DNA from: Salticus scenicus
Taxonomy: Eukaryota; Arthropoda; Arachnida; Araneae; Salticidae
Direction: 5' to 3'
DNA length: 64,000 nucleotides
NCBI GenBank assembly: GCA_963930645.1
Contig: OZ005656.1
Span: 185,669,135-185,733,134 of the forward strand
Position numbers and translations under genes: made by a program. Shown here piece by piece: positions 20,264 through 31,104 of the stretch (within the stretch, counting starts at the first letter, position 1; each line of letters opens with the position of its first letter). A model generated the notes under the pieces. That model made no database searches. It was not told the origin of the DNA and worked only from the letters and a program-made list of their open reading frames with translations.

Positions 20264-20944
20264 ATTATTTGAAAATTTAGACCCTTATAGCTGCCAAACG
20301 CCTTTGAATAACAAAGTAACTTTTTTTTTGTTTGAAAGATGGTAAGAAGTACTTAAAATCACACAAGTAAAAAAAAATCTACCTTGCCCCCCACATGCAT
20401 TTTTTTAGCATTGAAAATTGGATTTTTTAGAAAATTTGCAACTTTGGGGGGTCGTATCTTGTGAAGGGGACAGAGTAACAAGCCAAACTTTTTAATACAA
20501 TAAGCAACCTTATATATGTATATAAGAAAAAAAAGAGGGCTTGTTATTCTAAGCCCTTTATAGGTTTTTTAATTTTCAAAAGTGGCAAAAAATTAATTTT
20601 GCATCACAAACTTTGACCTTGAAAAAATAACCTTTGTTTTTAAATCTCAAATTTATTGATACCATATGGAAAAAGATCTTTTTTTTAGCTTTCCAATGAG
20701 CTATAATTGAGCTTGATAGCTTTTATAGAAAAAAAGTTATAGTTCATAACACAAAGCATCAAAATATCCAATTTTCGCTGTTGGCAACGACAAAAATAGC
20801 CTACATATCGAAGGGTAAATTTTTTTTAAATAAAAAAAATATATTTTTGTGGTCTAAAAGGTATGGGGAAAGCATGTGCAAATTGTCATCAAAATCAAAA
20901 ATGGTGTTGCACACCCCATTTGTTGATTTAAAATGGAATGACTC
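20264..20944 (-). repeat. Right terminal inverted repeat (~680 bp)
   Basis: Inverted partner of 17511-18193. It ends GGAATGACTC at 20944. Confidence 0.88.
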
Positions 20945-21028
20945 AAAATATTTTATTTTTGTCTGTTTTATAGATACAATTTTATGTACAAAGTTTTTGA
21001 AAAAAAAAATTGCATTATTACACACATA

Positions 21029-21241
21029 CAGCCGGTAACAGAAGTGTCCGAACACTAGCAAAAATTCCTATGTAAAAAAAGTACACTTCATAGGGTTCTG
21101 TTAAATAAATCCTTATCGAATCCTGTTCTTAGTCAGTGTAAGAATATGATTCGATAAGGATTTATTTAACAAAATAGTATGAAGTGTACTTTTTTTACAT
21201 AGGAATTTTTGCTAGTGTTCGGACACTTTTGTTACCGACTG
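21029..21241. mobile_element. Palindromic Tc1/mariner-type MITE
   Basis: Starts CAGCCGGTAACAGAAGTGTC and ends with the inverted GACACTTTTGTTACCGACTG, with TA on both sides (21027-21028 and 21242-21243). Nearly the whole 213 bp is one inverted repeat with arms of about 95 bp, including AAAATTCCTATGTAAAAAAA and TAAATAAATCCTTATCGAAT. No coding capacity. The TA duplication and terminal sequence fit a Tc1/mariner derivative. Confidence 0.88.
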
Positions 21242-21429
21242 TACATGGTTATACTTAAATTCTTATAACTAAAATGGATAGCTCAAATCATGAATCGTCT
21301 CTATATCGAGTTTAGTGGCAATCTACTTGCCCGTTTTAACTGCAGAAAGCTGTTTGCAGCAAAAGTTTAATGACTATGTTTATATTTTCATATTTTTTTA
21401 GTTTAGTTATTAAAAAACAACTTTTATGA

Positions 21430-22910
21430 ATACACTAGCAGGCTTTGCCCGCTTCGCTGGACACTATATTTAAATGATTTCTTTGTAACTGAATATATTT
21501 CGATTGGCGACTATTTTCGTCACAGCTTTAGTATGGGACCTCCTTGGAAATATCAAACATGTTTTGAACTTCTCGAATCTGTACAAAAAAAAAACTATTA
21601 TTAAAACAAATATTTTCGAAAATAGTCCAATAGCTGGTGTTAATTCTTCGAATATTCTGGAAACAGTTGAAGCTGTTACTCGTGCAGTATAAGTCATTAT
21701 TCGATGAATGTTCTGGGACAGTCTAAAAAATAGTCACTTGTTCCACAGGAGTAAAGCAAATAACATCAACTACACCAGAGCAAAAATTTTCACTCACTCA
21801 CGAAAAATGTCCAGTTGCTTAGAGCTCAATCCCTAAAGTGCAATGACTCAGAATAGGTCTCTGAATAACTCTGGATCGCAGTGACTACATACTCTTTCGC
21901 AAAAATCAACTCACACCTACTTATAACTTTTGGCGATGGAGCTTGGAGATGACTCCACCGAGAATCCCTTGGTAAGCTCAAGGTCTACGTTCCCGTGTGT
22001 CGGAGAGCTTCGAAACATCGGGAACCCTAAACTATCATTTTTCACCAAATTTGGTCGCCCACTCGCCAAGTTTGTCTCCAAGACTATGCTTTCTATTAAA
22101 CATATCTTTATTTAGTTATTTAACTATTAATTTGAATTAATCAAATATTTCTGCCCGACAGCGTGCAAGTGCAGTCACACACAGCAGCTCATTTATTTGT
22201 ATGTTAAATTAGCGTAGTGAATGGTATATAAAAAAATAAATAAACATTATCGTGCTGCACACCTTTATTAATTTTACATTTTTTTTGAACAACCTAGATT
22301 AAAATCGCTGTTGCTAAATTAAACCTCTTTTACATTTTTCTTGAACTACCTAGATTAAAATCGCTGTTGCTAAATTAAACCTCTTGGCGAAAAATGTTCG
22401 GTGTTCTTCAACGCAACAGTTTAAAAAATCACCCAGGAGGATCTATACATAAAACTAATTTTAGTACAACACACATTAGCATCGTAAACTATATTAGCAC
22501 TTTGTAAAAGAAATTTTAAATTTAAAATGACGTCAATTTTTGTGAGATGCATAATTTATTTATTTATTTTATTTTTTATTGTTCACGTTTAGATAAATGT
22601 ATTTATTTTCCTGTTGGAAAAAAAAATAAACTCGACAACAATTAAATTATGGATAATTAAATTTAATTTTGGCAACAATTAAATTATGGTTAAAATTTAA
22701 ATGGCTATTTTTTTGCTATTATTAGCTTACAAAATTGCTATTTTATGCATAAAAATAACAAAAAAAAGTTTTTTTTTCGGAATAAAAGGCAGCCAACTTT
22801 CTAAGTTAGGGTATAAGCTATCTCCATAACAAATTTTATCGAAATCCATCGAGCAGTTTTAGCGTGAAACTCAGTCAAATAAACGGACATTCACATTTAT
22901 AATATATATA
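21430..22910. repeat. Dispersed repeat, GCAGGCTTTGCC family
   Basis: Begins near AGCAGGCTTTGCCCGC (21439) and ends with the phrase ATCGAGCAGTTTTAGCG, then AAATAAACGGACATTCAC and a TATA-rich tail. That resembles the 3' ends of RTE/Proto2-like LINEs or related SINEs. Parts recur elsewhere in the window: GGCGACTATTTTC...CACAGCTTTA at about 38303-38325, the GCAGGCTTTGCC start at 38116, and ATGACGTCAATTTT...GAGATGCATAATTTA at about 50987-51018. No intact protein. Class uncertain. Confidence 0.5.
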
Positions 22911-23074
22911 AGATTTCTTTCAATAATACATAAAAATAATGAAATTCTTACAACTACTCGGTATTGGCCGAATACTCGGTCCATATTTGGCCGAGTACCG
23001 AGTACTCGGCAAACTGGCCGAGTAGGCCGAGTACCGAGTATATAACGAGTACTCGGTACAGCTCTAATAGCGAT

Positions 23075-23437
23075 CTAGCATCAGAATACTGACCGTTACA
23101 GTACATATTTCATGCGCCACGAAATAGGGGTCTCCAGCGATGATTTTTTGGGGGTTTTGATGCTTTCGAAGCAAGCATACAGCAGCTAGTGTACTGATGG
23201 CAGCCTATACAAATTTTTATGCATTTACTGTCTCATGCCTCGCGGATTAGAGGTAACCCTTATTTTTTCTTTAAATTTACGAAGTGGTTTAAAAAATAAA
23301 CTCCAGAAATCACAGATGATAAAAAAATACATCGATTTTGAAAAACGATAGTAATTAAAAAAAAAAAAAAAAAAAACCTTTACACAATATAATAAAGAAT
23401 TAAATCAAAAATTTACAAGCAAACACCTAACAAAATT
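23075..23437. other. Spacer, nothing recognised
   Basis: Flanking sequence of the hAT element plus an A run at about 23359-23377. No gene seen. Confidence 0.5.
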
Positions 23438-23590
23438 ATGGAAATTATTTTAGTTTTTCAGGGGGGGGGGGGGGGGGGGGGGAGACCCCCCCCCTTGTTT
23501 TAGACATTAAAATTTAATAATAATTATGCTAATTATTTAAGTTTTTCAGGGGGGAGACCCCCCTGAACCCCCCCCCCTGTTATAAAATTT
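23438..23590. repeat. Duplicated G-run/C-run segment
   Basis: The phrase AATTATTTTAGTTTTTCAGGG followed by a G run, GAGACCCCCC and a downstream AAAATTTAATAA occurs twice (23450-23520 and 23530-23595), the first with about 22 consecutive G. The homopolymer lengths may be assembly-sensitive. Confidence 0.65.
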
Positions 23591-23612
23591 AATAACATCT
23601 TAACATGTCAGT

Positions 23613-24164
23613 TTAAAACATTAAAAAAATAATAATAATAAGGAATAATAAATAAAAATTATCGCATCTATGAAAATTAATATGAATTTTAAGCAAAATT
23701 TTACCAACCTGCTCAATTTTTTCAGATTCAACAAATTCTAGAATAGTTTCATGTACAAACTGCCTCCAATTACATACCGTATGACTAGAAAAAAAAAAAA
23801 AATTATTCATAATATCAGTACTCGTAGTTCCTAAACAAATCTCATACATCAAGAGAAAAATTTCCCCCAAATTTAACCTACTAGTGGAAAACCACGATCC
23901 AAACCAAAAAGACTTCTGATGATTACATTTAGTTTCGCGTCTACGGCACGAATAAATATAACCATCAGACAAAGCAGATTTAACTGAGAGTTTCATAGGA
24001 TTCTTACAATTAATGTAAACAGGTACTTTTATTAACTTACTCTCTTTCAAAAATTCCAAAAACAAGTCGTGGTTTTCCACTAGCTTAAAAAAAAAACCTA
24101 TTTCCCACCCCTTTTTTCTAATATGTAGGCCTATCACATGAAAATTTAAATCCCGGCAAAGCAT
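23613..24164 (-). pseudogene. Merlin (ISXO2-like) transposase, N-terminal fragment
   Basis: The frame contains the order typical of Merlin/IS1016 transposases: an N-terminal FLEFLKESKLI segment, a paired-cysteine region (NCKNPMKLS, YSCRRRETKC), SFWFGSWFSTSRLNLGEIFLLMYE, then SSHTVCNWRQFVHETI. It ends at EQVG followed by GGTAAAAT, which could be a splice donor or simply loss of frame. The catalytic DDE part does not follow within the window, so it is truncated. One of the two cysteine pairs looks degraded. It lies beside a second, different Merlin fragment in the same orientation. Confidence 0.62.
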
Positions 24165-24218
24165 TAAATTTTTCCTGAAAAATATCTATACATTTTGATA
24201 AAGACATAAATAATAATA

Positions 24219-24640
24219 CTATAATACAATAATAAAGAATGATACAACCTGACCGAACCACCACGTGCTCCTTAAAAACAGCTCAGAGCTCAATACACTA
24301 CGTGCGACACGCACAAGATCGAAGCAGCAAATGAATCGGCCCCAACAGAACGGTAACCTTATTGGCCAAAACACAGGGGTTGCCACAAATGAAAACATGC
24401 CACATTTGGCAAAAAATCGCCTTCGCTTGGCGGTGAAAAACGAACTCGGCGACGGTGGATTATACAGCATCTGTGCCACGCCATCTTGGAAAGTAAATCA
24501 CGCCTCCGAGCCAGTGGGGATCGTGCCAACAAAAGTCACCAAACTGTGCCAAGGGGTACCGCGTAATAGGATTTCACCAGTTTTCTTTAAATATTTTTTA
24601 GGTCTTTATATTAAAACAATTCCAAATTTTTTATGAATTT
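24219..24640. other. GC-richer island between two Merlin fragments
   Basis: About 350 bp close to 50% GC in an otherwise A/T-rich region, with open frames on both strands but no recognisable protein. On the minus strand it holds CCAAGATGGCG, a YY1/Pho-like site often near arthropod transcription starts. It may be the 5' region of the Merlin copy or an unrelated promoter; I cannot decide. Confidence 0.3.
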
Positions 24641-24693
24641 CGACTTTCAAGCTGATTTTATGGTACTAAATTAAATTTTAATTGATAACAAAT

Positions 24694-25544
24694 TCAATGC
24701 ACAGAATTCTTACATGTAATTTTAGTAACAACTCGTGCAATTTTCATAAAATTTTGAAGAAATTTACTGCACAAGGGACATTTTATAGTAACCAAAACTT
24801 GCAAAAACATTTTAAGAAAGCAGCGTTTAATCAATGCAGACTGGGTTTTGTTGTGCACTGCTACTAAGGACTTTTTCCCCTGACCCCCTCCAACTCTCTC
24901 AAAAACCCACTGTCCAGCTACAGAATGTCCCCTCCCATATTTACGTTTTTCAAATGTTGATTTGTCTACTTTGACAACTTTAACCTCCCCTCTCCCCACA
25001 ATTTTATAAGAATTCAATTCGATAAGATTCAAAATTTGTTCATTTATAAACTGGCACCAATCTGTTTAAATTTTACTGCTAAAGGCATATTCTTCAATTA
25101 GTTAAAGTATTTTAACCCCCTTAATAACTTCGTACATAAAAAAAAAAAAAAAAAGATCCTCCACTGTCAATCTGCTTAAATAAAATCAAGACCTTATATT
25201 GTTTTTGTGCATTGCATTTTTTTCTTGCCTTATTCCTTCCCACTATAACTATTCCTACAAATCCACATCTGACAGTACTTTTTATGCAATTTCATTTCCC
25301 CGTTGTATTTTGTACAGGTTAAATTTTTCTTAATTAATCCTGATTCCCGTAAAAAAAATCTAAAAAAAAATTCTTTGTGTTTGTATGTCTTGATTACGAA
25401 AAATTCTGGTAGGAAATCCATTTTTCGAGCATTTCCCTGTTCCCCGATATATTTAAAAAACAATTTCCTTTCCAAAATAGTTTGATATTTTGAAACAACA
25501 TTACTAACAGGTCCATTATTAGGAATAAGTACACTAAAAGCCAT
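24694..25544 (-). pseudogene. Merlin (ISXO2-like) transposase, second copy, disrupted
   Basis: The 5' part (25544-25230) reads FLRESGLIKKNLTC...MKLH...WICRNS, the N-terminal cysteine region of Merlin-type transposases. After a stretch with an A run and stops (25033-25229), where remnants of SSK...DWCQFINEQI can be read, the frame resumes at 25032. There it reads VVKVDKSTFEKRKYGRGHSV and GQWVFERV, which matches the region of the first catalytic aspartate (usually VDES; here VDKS). The frame is lost again after TQSALI. This is a decayed gene with several frame breaks and no complete DDE core. Assignment is by motif order. Confidence 0.72.
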
Positions 25545-25599
25545 AATCCAAATAGATAAAAATAAAATAATAAAGAAATATTACCAAAACATCCACAAT

Positions 25600-26110
25600 G
25601 CGTTAAACGCAGTAGCGGCCAGCGCGAAAAATTGTCAGAAAAATATGACTTTAATTAGTTATTCCATATTGTTTCTCACTGTATACCAATTATTTAAATA
25701 TTTTAAATCTACTTAAAAACTTTTCTAACCGTGATTAATGCTTAGTAGATGTTGAATATAAAATCTTACCATAACCGGCATAGTACTTTTGAGTTGAAAC
25801 ATTTAAAACGTAAAGAGTCAAAATATGATATTTTTAGTAACTTAAATGTATGTTTAAACTCTTTTTAACTTACCTTTCACTGCTTCTCATTCAGAGTTAG
25901 CTTGAAAAGTTTTTGAATTTTGGAGTAAAGTCATGAAGCTACATAATTAGAGGAGGGGGAACGGTAATGGCGGTAAGCATTGAAAAACGGACCTAAAGAG
26001 AAAGTGGGTGATAGGGGGCGCTCCGAACATACTAGACTCATCGTTTACACGAGAAGTATGCGGGAAATTTAAGATTTTAATTGATATTAATTAATTTAAA
26101 TTGCCCACAA
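25600..26110. other. Spacer upstream of the THAP-like exon
   Basis: Mostly A/T-rich. Bases 25930-26070 are richer in G and C (GGGGGCGCTCC at about 26016) and precede the THAP-like ATG, so a promoter is possible but unproven. Confidence 0.35.
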
Positions 26111-26117
26111 AGTGATA

Positions 26118-26225
26118 ATGGCGAAGAATTGCTTTGCTTATGTATGTAATAGCGGCTTTCGATCAGCTATCGCAAAAAATAAAGCTTTACGGAAGAAAAA
26201 TCCAAGTTAATTTTCTGCTCCTAAG
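26118..26225 (+). pseudogene. THAP-like first exon with an in-frame stop
   Basis: From the ATG the frame reads MAKNCFAYVCNSGFRS, which has the first cysteine pair and start typical of C2CH THAP zinc-finger proteins. It continues KKNPS, an in-frame TAA, then FSAPK and a GT that would be a splice donor. THAP first exons usually run through a hydrophobic-phenylalanine-x-x-P segment and end near this point, so the single stop is probably a disabling change. Only the N-terminal half of the finger is present, with no downstream exon recognised. THAP domains occur in host regulators and in P-element-like transposases, and both remain possible. Confidence 0.42.
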
Positions 26226-29050
26226 GTTAGCTATTCCCACTTAATTTAGAGCTTTAATCTACTGATATTTAACAAATAATTTTCATTTCTAGTATTATAA
26301 GTAGTTACTCATTTAATATAAAATGCATATTTCCGTTTTTATGGACCAGTGTCGTTTCTTTTATGTATTTGAAGGCCTTTAAAAATTTTCATTTTATGAA
26401 TATTTGTCTTAAGAAATGTGAATATGAAAAAAATGTACAATAAGCATAACTTTATTATTTGTGACATATTATGCTATTTAATCAATTTCAGAAATGAAAT
26501 TTGATTTGTTAATGAATAAAAAATTTTAAATGACTTACATGTTTCGTTTCTTTATTTAGATAGATAAACAGATAATACTATATGTATTAAGTATTTAAAA
26601 AAGAAAATAACTGACATCTAATGATAACTGTCTACAAAATAATACATATCTTTATATATATATAAGATAATCAGATTTGCATGTTATTGGGAACTATAAT
26701 TATATATATTGGTCAATAATACATGCATAAAATCTGAAATTCTTAACAAGGTAAGTGTGTGTGTGTGGAGGGGGGAGAGAGGGGTTGTTTGTTCAAAAAT
26801 TTCAAAAAAATGAAAAAGAATAATAAATAAATAAAGGATTTTTAGAATTAAAAAAAAAAATAATAAAATAATACTCTAATGTTTTTCATCTCTTACTGAA
26901 AATAGCTTGCTTTTAATGTCTAATTAACCATTTTAATTAATAACGATTAGCTTGTAATAAAATCAATACAAACCATACGTTATGTACGTGTATGTGTATA
27001 TGAATATATATATATACATATGTATGAAATAGTATTTCAAAGTTTTGTGAAATTAAAAAAATTTGCTTTGCCCAGAATCCACCCATGCAAGATAACGGTA
27101 AAATTGTAAAGATTTATTAAAAAAAAAAAAAAAAAAAAAGAAGAAGAAGAAGTTTTAACATTGAAATCGGAAATTTCTTAAGAAAATTTATTACAGTGAA
27201 AGAAGACAGTAATTTTATAAACCTTTTTGTAAATTACTGGTTTAGGGTTGGGAAAATTTACATACACATTGAAATATAAAATATTAAGCATATTAAATAA
27301 TCTCAAAAACTATTTAAAATTTTAAAACTGAAACTCTAAGTGTCAGTTTTTTGGAAATACTTAAAATGATTACTAATTTTCATTTTTTCCCCCTGGATTT
27401 CACAATATTATAGTTTAAGAGCATACCCTTAACGATATTCAGGTATTACTTTGTTGATTCAACGTAAAATAAATTTTTTTAAATATCTGAATGGTGAAAT
27501 GTAATATAATTTTTGAGTATTCAAATTTAAAAATATTCAGCATGTGGTGTATGGTATTAAAACAAATTGTCTCTCTCTGTAATGAGGCTTTAAAATATAA
27601 TTTGTATTTTCTTATACTGAGGAAGAAAATTTATTGATGAAAGACATCGGTATAAAAAATTTGCCATTGCCCCTACATGTTCGTTTTTTTTTTTTTTTTT
27701 TCTTTTTTTCCTAGTTCCCTATTTGTATTATGAATAATATTTTTAATTTCATAAGGATTCAATTAAAACAATTTCAGTTATGTAGATTTATATGAAATTT
27801 TGTCCTATACCGCCAAGTTAAAAGTTCAGAGAAAGCGGGAGGGCAACAATACCTGCTGCACGATTTTCACCAAAAGTTGATAGACCCTAATTTATGTTAA
27901 GGTGCAACTACATATCAATTTGTATGAAATTCTCTGAAGTAGCTCTTGAGATACAGTTGGAATTATACAGACATTTTCTAAAAAAGATTAAATCCTGTTC
28001 TGGACCTGTAAAAACATGTAAATCTATCGAAAACTAGAAATCGAAATCTAATACGAATCTAATACTTTCTTCTATTGGATATAGAATAAAGTAAAGAATA
28101 TCTTTATGGCTTTAATTTCAAACAAAAACTAAAAGACAGATTGTTTTTCTGTACTCCTTTATATTTTCAAAAAACAAGGCTGCAAAAATATATTTTGTTT
28201 TTAGCAATAGAGGAAAAAATCTTACAAAAGCTTCTTCACAGCTTTATGTCTAAAGAAAAAATTGAGAAAAATATTGCATTTGTATAGGCTGTATATGGAC
28301 TAAAACTTCTTTAGCCATCCTGTAGAGTATTATTGTATCATTTTCAGTAGAGAACTTGGCACTTAAATAACATATATTAATTTTAAGGTATTTTATCAAT
28401 ACCACCAGAAATTAAAGAACAGACACACCAATTAAAGTTATAATCATGCATTAGCAATGTTTTAAATTATTAAAAACGCTTAACACAATTAAAAATGCAG
28501 TTCTAACAATTTTCAACTACAGCCCATAATGCATCTAAATTTTTTTGTGTATCCTTTAACAGTAAATCTTTGCTATTCATACCCTGTTCCACAGGAAACA
28601 TATTTTTAACCATAATAAGGTCAATTTCCTTATGTGTTGTTTAGTACAAAGATATTAAAACAATTTTTTTTTTTAATATTATCTCTTATTGAACGAAATA
28701 TATTGAAATTATTTTGAATATCTTTGTATATAAATTAGTTGCGCTCTGTAACTGGAAATTTTTTAGATAAATTTATTACGAAAGCGGGTGGTAAATTTAC
28801 ATAAAACGCTTTATAAATTTTTATTTTATAATTATGAAAATGCACATACATATGCATTAAATTATGAGATTATTAAGTATATTATTTTTTTCAAAAATTA
28901 TTTAAAAATAAATAATTCAGAATTTCAGATTTTTTTCAAAATATTTAAAATGGTTACTGCTCACTAATTTCTAATTTTTCACCTTGATTCTACCTTATTA
29001 TAGTTTAACAGTATATTCAAGTATTACTTTATATATCTATATCTATGTAT
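26226..29050. other. Long AT-rich stretch, no gene seen
   Basis: Contains A and T runs (27119-27139, 27687-27700), a TG/GGGAGA tract near 26756-26785 and short TATA tracts. A less A/T-rich patch at 27800-27990 (CCGCCAAGTTAAAAG, ATCAATTTGTATGAAATTCTC) has the flavour of a LINE 3' region but could not be tied to a family. Confidence 0.5.
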
Positions 29051-29054
29051 TAAA

Positions 29055-29222
29055 TCTATATTAAGGCCAGTTGTCTGCTCTAGAAACTTGGGCCAGGGTG
29101 GATTGCTTCCTTGGGTCTTTCTAAGGGACCCTAGCCCATATTTATGCAAGTTTTGTAGAAGATAAGAAACGTCTAGGCAGACAAATGACATGGACTTCAA
29201 CCATGCTCCATGCAACTTTCCT
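29055..29222 (-). repeat. tRNA-derived SINE, degraded copy
   Basis: Shares GGTCTTTCTAAGGGACCCTAGCCC and the TTTATGCAAGTTTTG...GAAGA segment with the better-preserved copies, but the tRNA-like head is lost. First of three consecutive minus-strand copies. Confidence 0.55.
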
Positions 29223-29234
29223 CTGTTGGCTTAA

Positions 29235-29450
29235 AGTTATTGGGGACTTAGTACTAGGGACTTGAGCCTAAAGAGGATGCCCTCTGTAGGGGTCTTTCTA
29301 AGTGATCCTAACCTGTATTCACGTGAGTTTCGGAGAAAACCACGTAACACTCTAAACGACTAGTTCGACAAGTGCTTTCTGGGATCTAATCCTGCACTTC
29401 TCGGCCACTACCTTTGAATGCAGAACCTCTCGGCTACTGGTGGGATCTAT
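29235..29450 (-). repeat. tRNA-derived SINE, diverged copy
   Basis: Read on the minus strand it carries a degenerate tRNA head and the body phrase GAAACTCACGTGAATACAGG matching GAAACTTGCGTAAATACG of younger copies, plus GACCCCTACAGAGGGCATCC. It is clearly older than the copy at 46918-47138. Confidence 0.68.
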
Positions 29451-29454
29451 TAAC

Positions 29455-29672
29455 TTAACCAAATCTCTAAAATGTTGGTATTCGGTTTAAGGTGAATTGT
29501 CTACACTAGGGACATTTACCTAAGAGGTACTAGCCCATATCATTCGCGAGTTTCGGAGAAAAACACGGAAAACTCCGAATGGCTAGGTCGACAAGCGTGA
29601 CCTGAGACCGAACCCAGCACTTCACATCGTCCAGCTTTAAGGGCAGAACTTCTCAGTTACTAGTGGAGCTGT
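29455..29672 (-). repeat. tRNA-derived SINE, diverged copy
   Basis: The minus strand shows the body phrase CTAGCCATTCGGAGTTTTCC and GAAACTCGCGAATGATATGG. The tRNA-like head is recognisable but mutated. It lies directly next to the preceding copy. Confidence 0.68.
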
Positions 29673-29689
29673 AGGAAAGAAAATTATAA

Positions 29690-29780
29690 TAATAATTAGT
29701 TTGCAGGGAGTATTTATTTAATAATTTTCAAGAAATATAAATATAATAATTATTATAATATTTCATTGCACATGTGTGGA

Positions 29781-29824
<44 letters not shown>

Positions 29825-30240
29825 ATAATTGAAAGAAGGTTTTAATTTATATAAATGAAAAATGTTTAGTGCGAGTTCAAAATGTAGATATTTAAAAACA
29901 AATTATTTCAAATGCTAAATATTAAACATTGAAAATAATTTCAAGAACAATTGATAAATATTCCTTATATACAATTCCTTGGTGGGTTTTTTCTTTTCAT
30001 TTTTTCCCTCTTATTATTATTATTATTATTATTATTATTTGGAACATTTCAAATTGATTGCTACATTCTATTATTATTATTTATTAAATTATTTAAACAA
30101 AATACAAGACTACTTTATTATTATTATTTATTTTAGATTTCTCAAAAAAGTTTTTGCAGAATGATTTTAAAATTATCGAACTTTTGGAATCTACAACAGT
30201 GTACGTTGATGCGGATTTAATAAAAGTTTATTAACTTATT
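29690..30240. other. AT-rich spacer with TG and TTA microsatellites
   Basis: TG repeat at about 29799-29824 and TTA repeats at 30011-30040. No gene seen. Confidence 0.6.
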
Positions 30241-30249
30241 CCAAATGAA

Positions 30250-31040
30250 AATTCGCGATTTTTTGCGCAATCCTTCCGTATCTTTTCTTTTACCTTTCAA
30301 CTTTCAATAATTCGAAAGACGGAATTTCTGATACCGCCGCGTGATGGCGCTGCAAAGACCCGAGATGTCTGGGGAGAAGCGAAGGGAGAAAATTGGGGTT
30401 ATTCTTAAAACATCGCGATCGCCGTCCTCTTTATAGGTTCATGAGTAAAGTAAAAGTAAAAGTTTGTAGGAAATAAATATGCAGATGCAGTTGCAGTTTG
30501 TTTTGAATTTGGAACAACTTTTATACACGGAGGTAAAACTAAGAATAAGATATTGTAATGATGTATCAGCGCTGCATTCGCATCACTAACACATAGTTGA
30601 TATTTCGGCGTCCAGGTGGCAGAATCATTGCATCGATACCCGAGCAACGAGATCACGGATTAAAAGAGAAGGATGTATTACGTATGTTACGGAAAGGTAG
30701 TAATTTTCATCTTACAGATAGAGGGCGACCAATCTCGAAAATACACCAATCAGCGCGTTTTTACATTTCTGGCTGTTCGTTCGTTGGATGACTGAAGCCG
30801 AAGGGGCGGGCTTTTCCTTTCTTCCGATAAGTTTCAAAGATACTACACCAGGCGGCGATCGAATCGCTTTCCTGGACTGGGCTGAATTAATGCGGAAAGG
30901 GAAGCTTATGTTTCCGCGCTCGCTGCCCTATCTAGTTTTAATTCCTATAGACTCTTCTTCCGTGAACGAGATATATAAATTAGAGTGCTGATTCAATGGA
31001 TGAAGGATTAGCTTTCCGTGGTTCAAGATGAATCACGTGA
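30250..31040. promoter_or_regulatory. CpG-richer, promoter-like stretch (tentative)
   Basis: Relative to its surroundings this region is rich in CpG and has several promoter-type words. On the plus strand these are CACCAATCAGCGCG (30745), GGGGCGGGC (30802) and ATATATAAAT (30970), in that order over 230 bp. There is also GTGATGGCGCTGC at about 30342. No convincing coding exon follows on either strand within 1 kb, so the role is speculative. Confidence 0.25.
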
Positions 31041-31104
31041 CATGCTCCAATAGGTTACTGTGTTTGGCCCTTTATCGCTATTTTGGCATTTAAAATATCA
31101 GTTC

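Larger units (their letters stand above)
17511..20944 (+). mobile_element. DNA transposon with ~680-bp terminal inverted repeats and SDG-type transposase-like gene
   Basis: Two inverted arms of about 680 bp (17511-18193 and 20264-20944) enclose one gene. The outer ends read GGGTAATTCCATTTTAAATC and, inward from the right, GAGTCATTCCATTTTAAATC. Flanks show only AAAA on both sides, so a 4-bp duplication is possible but weak in this A/T context. The long arms and single gene recall foldback/NOF-type or Kolobok-like organisation, but I cannot assign the superfamily. The coding part starts only about 145 bp inside the left arm, leaving little room for an N-terminal domain, and it contains a frameshift, so this copy is probably inactive. 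Confidence 0.8.
16842..23066. mobile_element. hAT-type element with CGAGTA-rich ends, carrying nested insertions
   Basis: Left end TAGTGCTGCACCGAGTA and right end, read inward, TAGAGCTGTACCGAGTA. A perfect 8-bp target duplication ATAGCGAT lies at 16834-16841 and 23067-23074. The right terminus holds many copies of CCGAGTACTCGG-type palindromes (22960-23058) and both ends share AACTACTCGG/CGAGTAGTTGTAAGAA. The 6.2 kb interior is mainly later insertions: the long-inverted-repeat transposon at 17511-20944, a palindromic MITE at 21029-21241 and a dispersed repeat at 21430-22910. No hAT transposase remains. Confidence 0.85.

Noticed and set aside
17511..20944. piggyBac or TTAA-type target duplication for the long-armed element
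   Set aside because: The flanks show AAAA, not TTAA, and the protein lacks the motifs I would expect for piggyBac.
16842..23066. A 6.2-kb autonomous hAT transposon with the SDG gene as its transposase
   Set aside because: The SDG gene is enclosed by its own long inverted arms and lacks hAT motifs, so it belongs to a separate nested element.
24265..24636. 123-codon plus-strand frame as a host exon
   Set aside because: No domain, splice context or similarity that I can recognise, and the opposite strand is also open; kept only as a GC-rich island.
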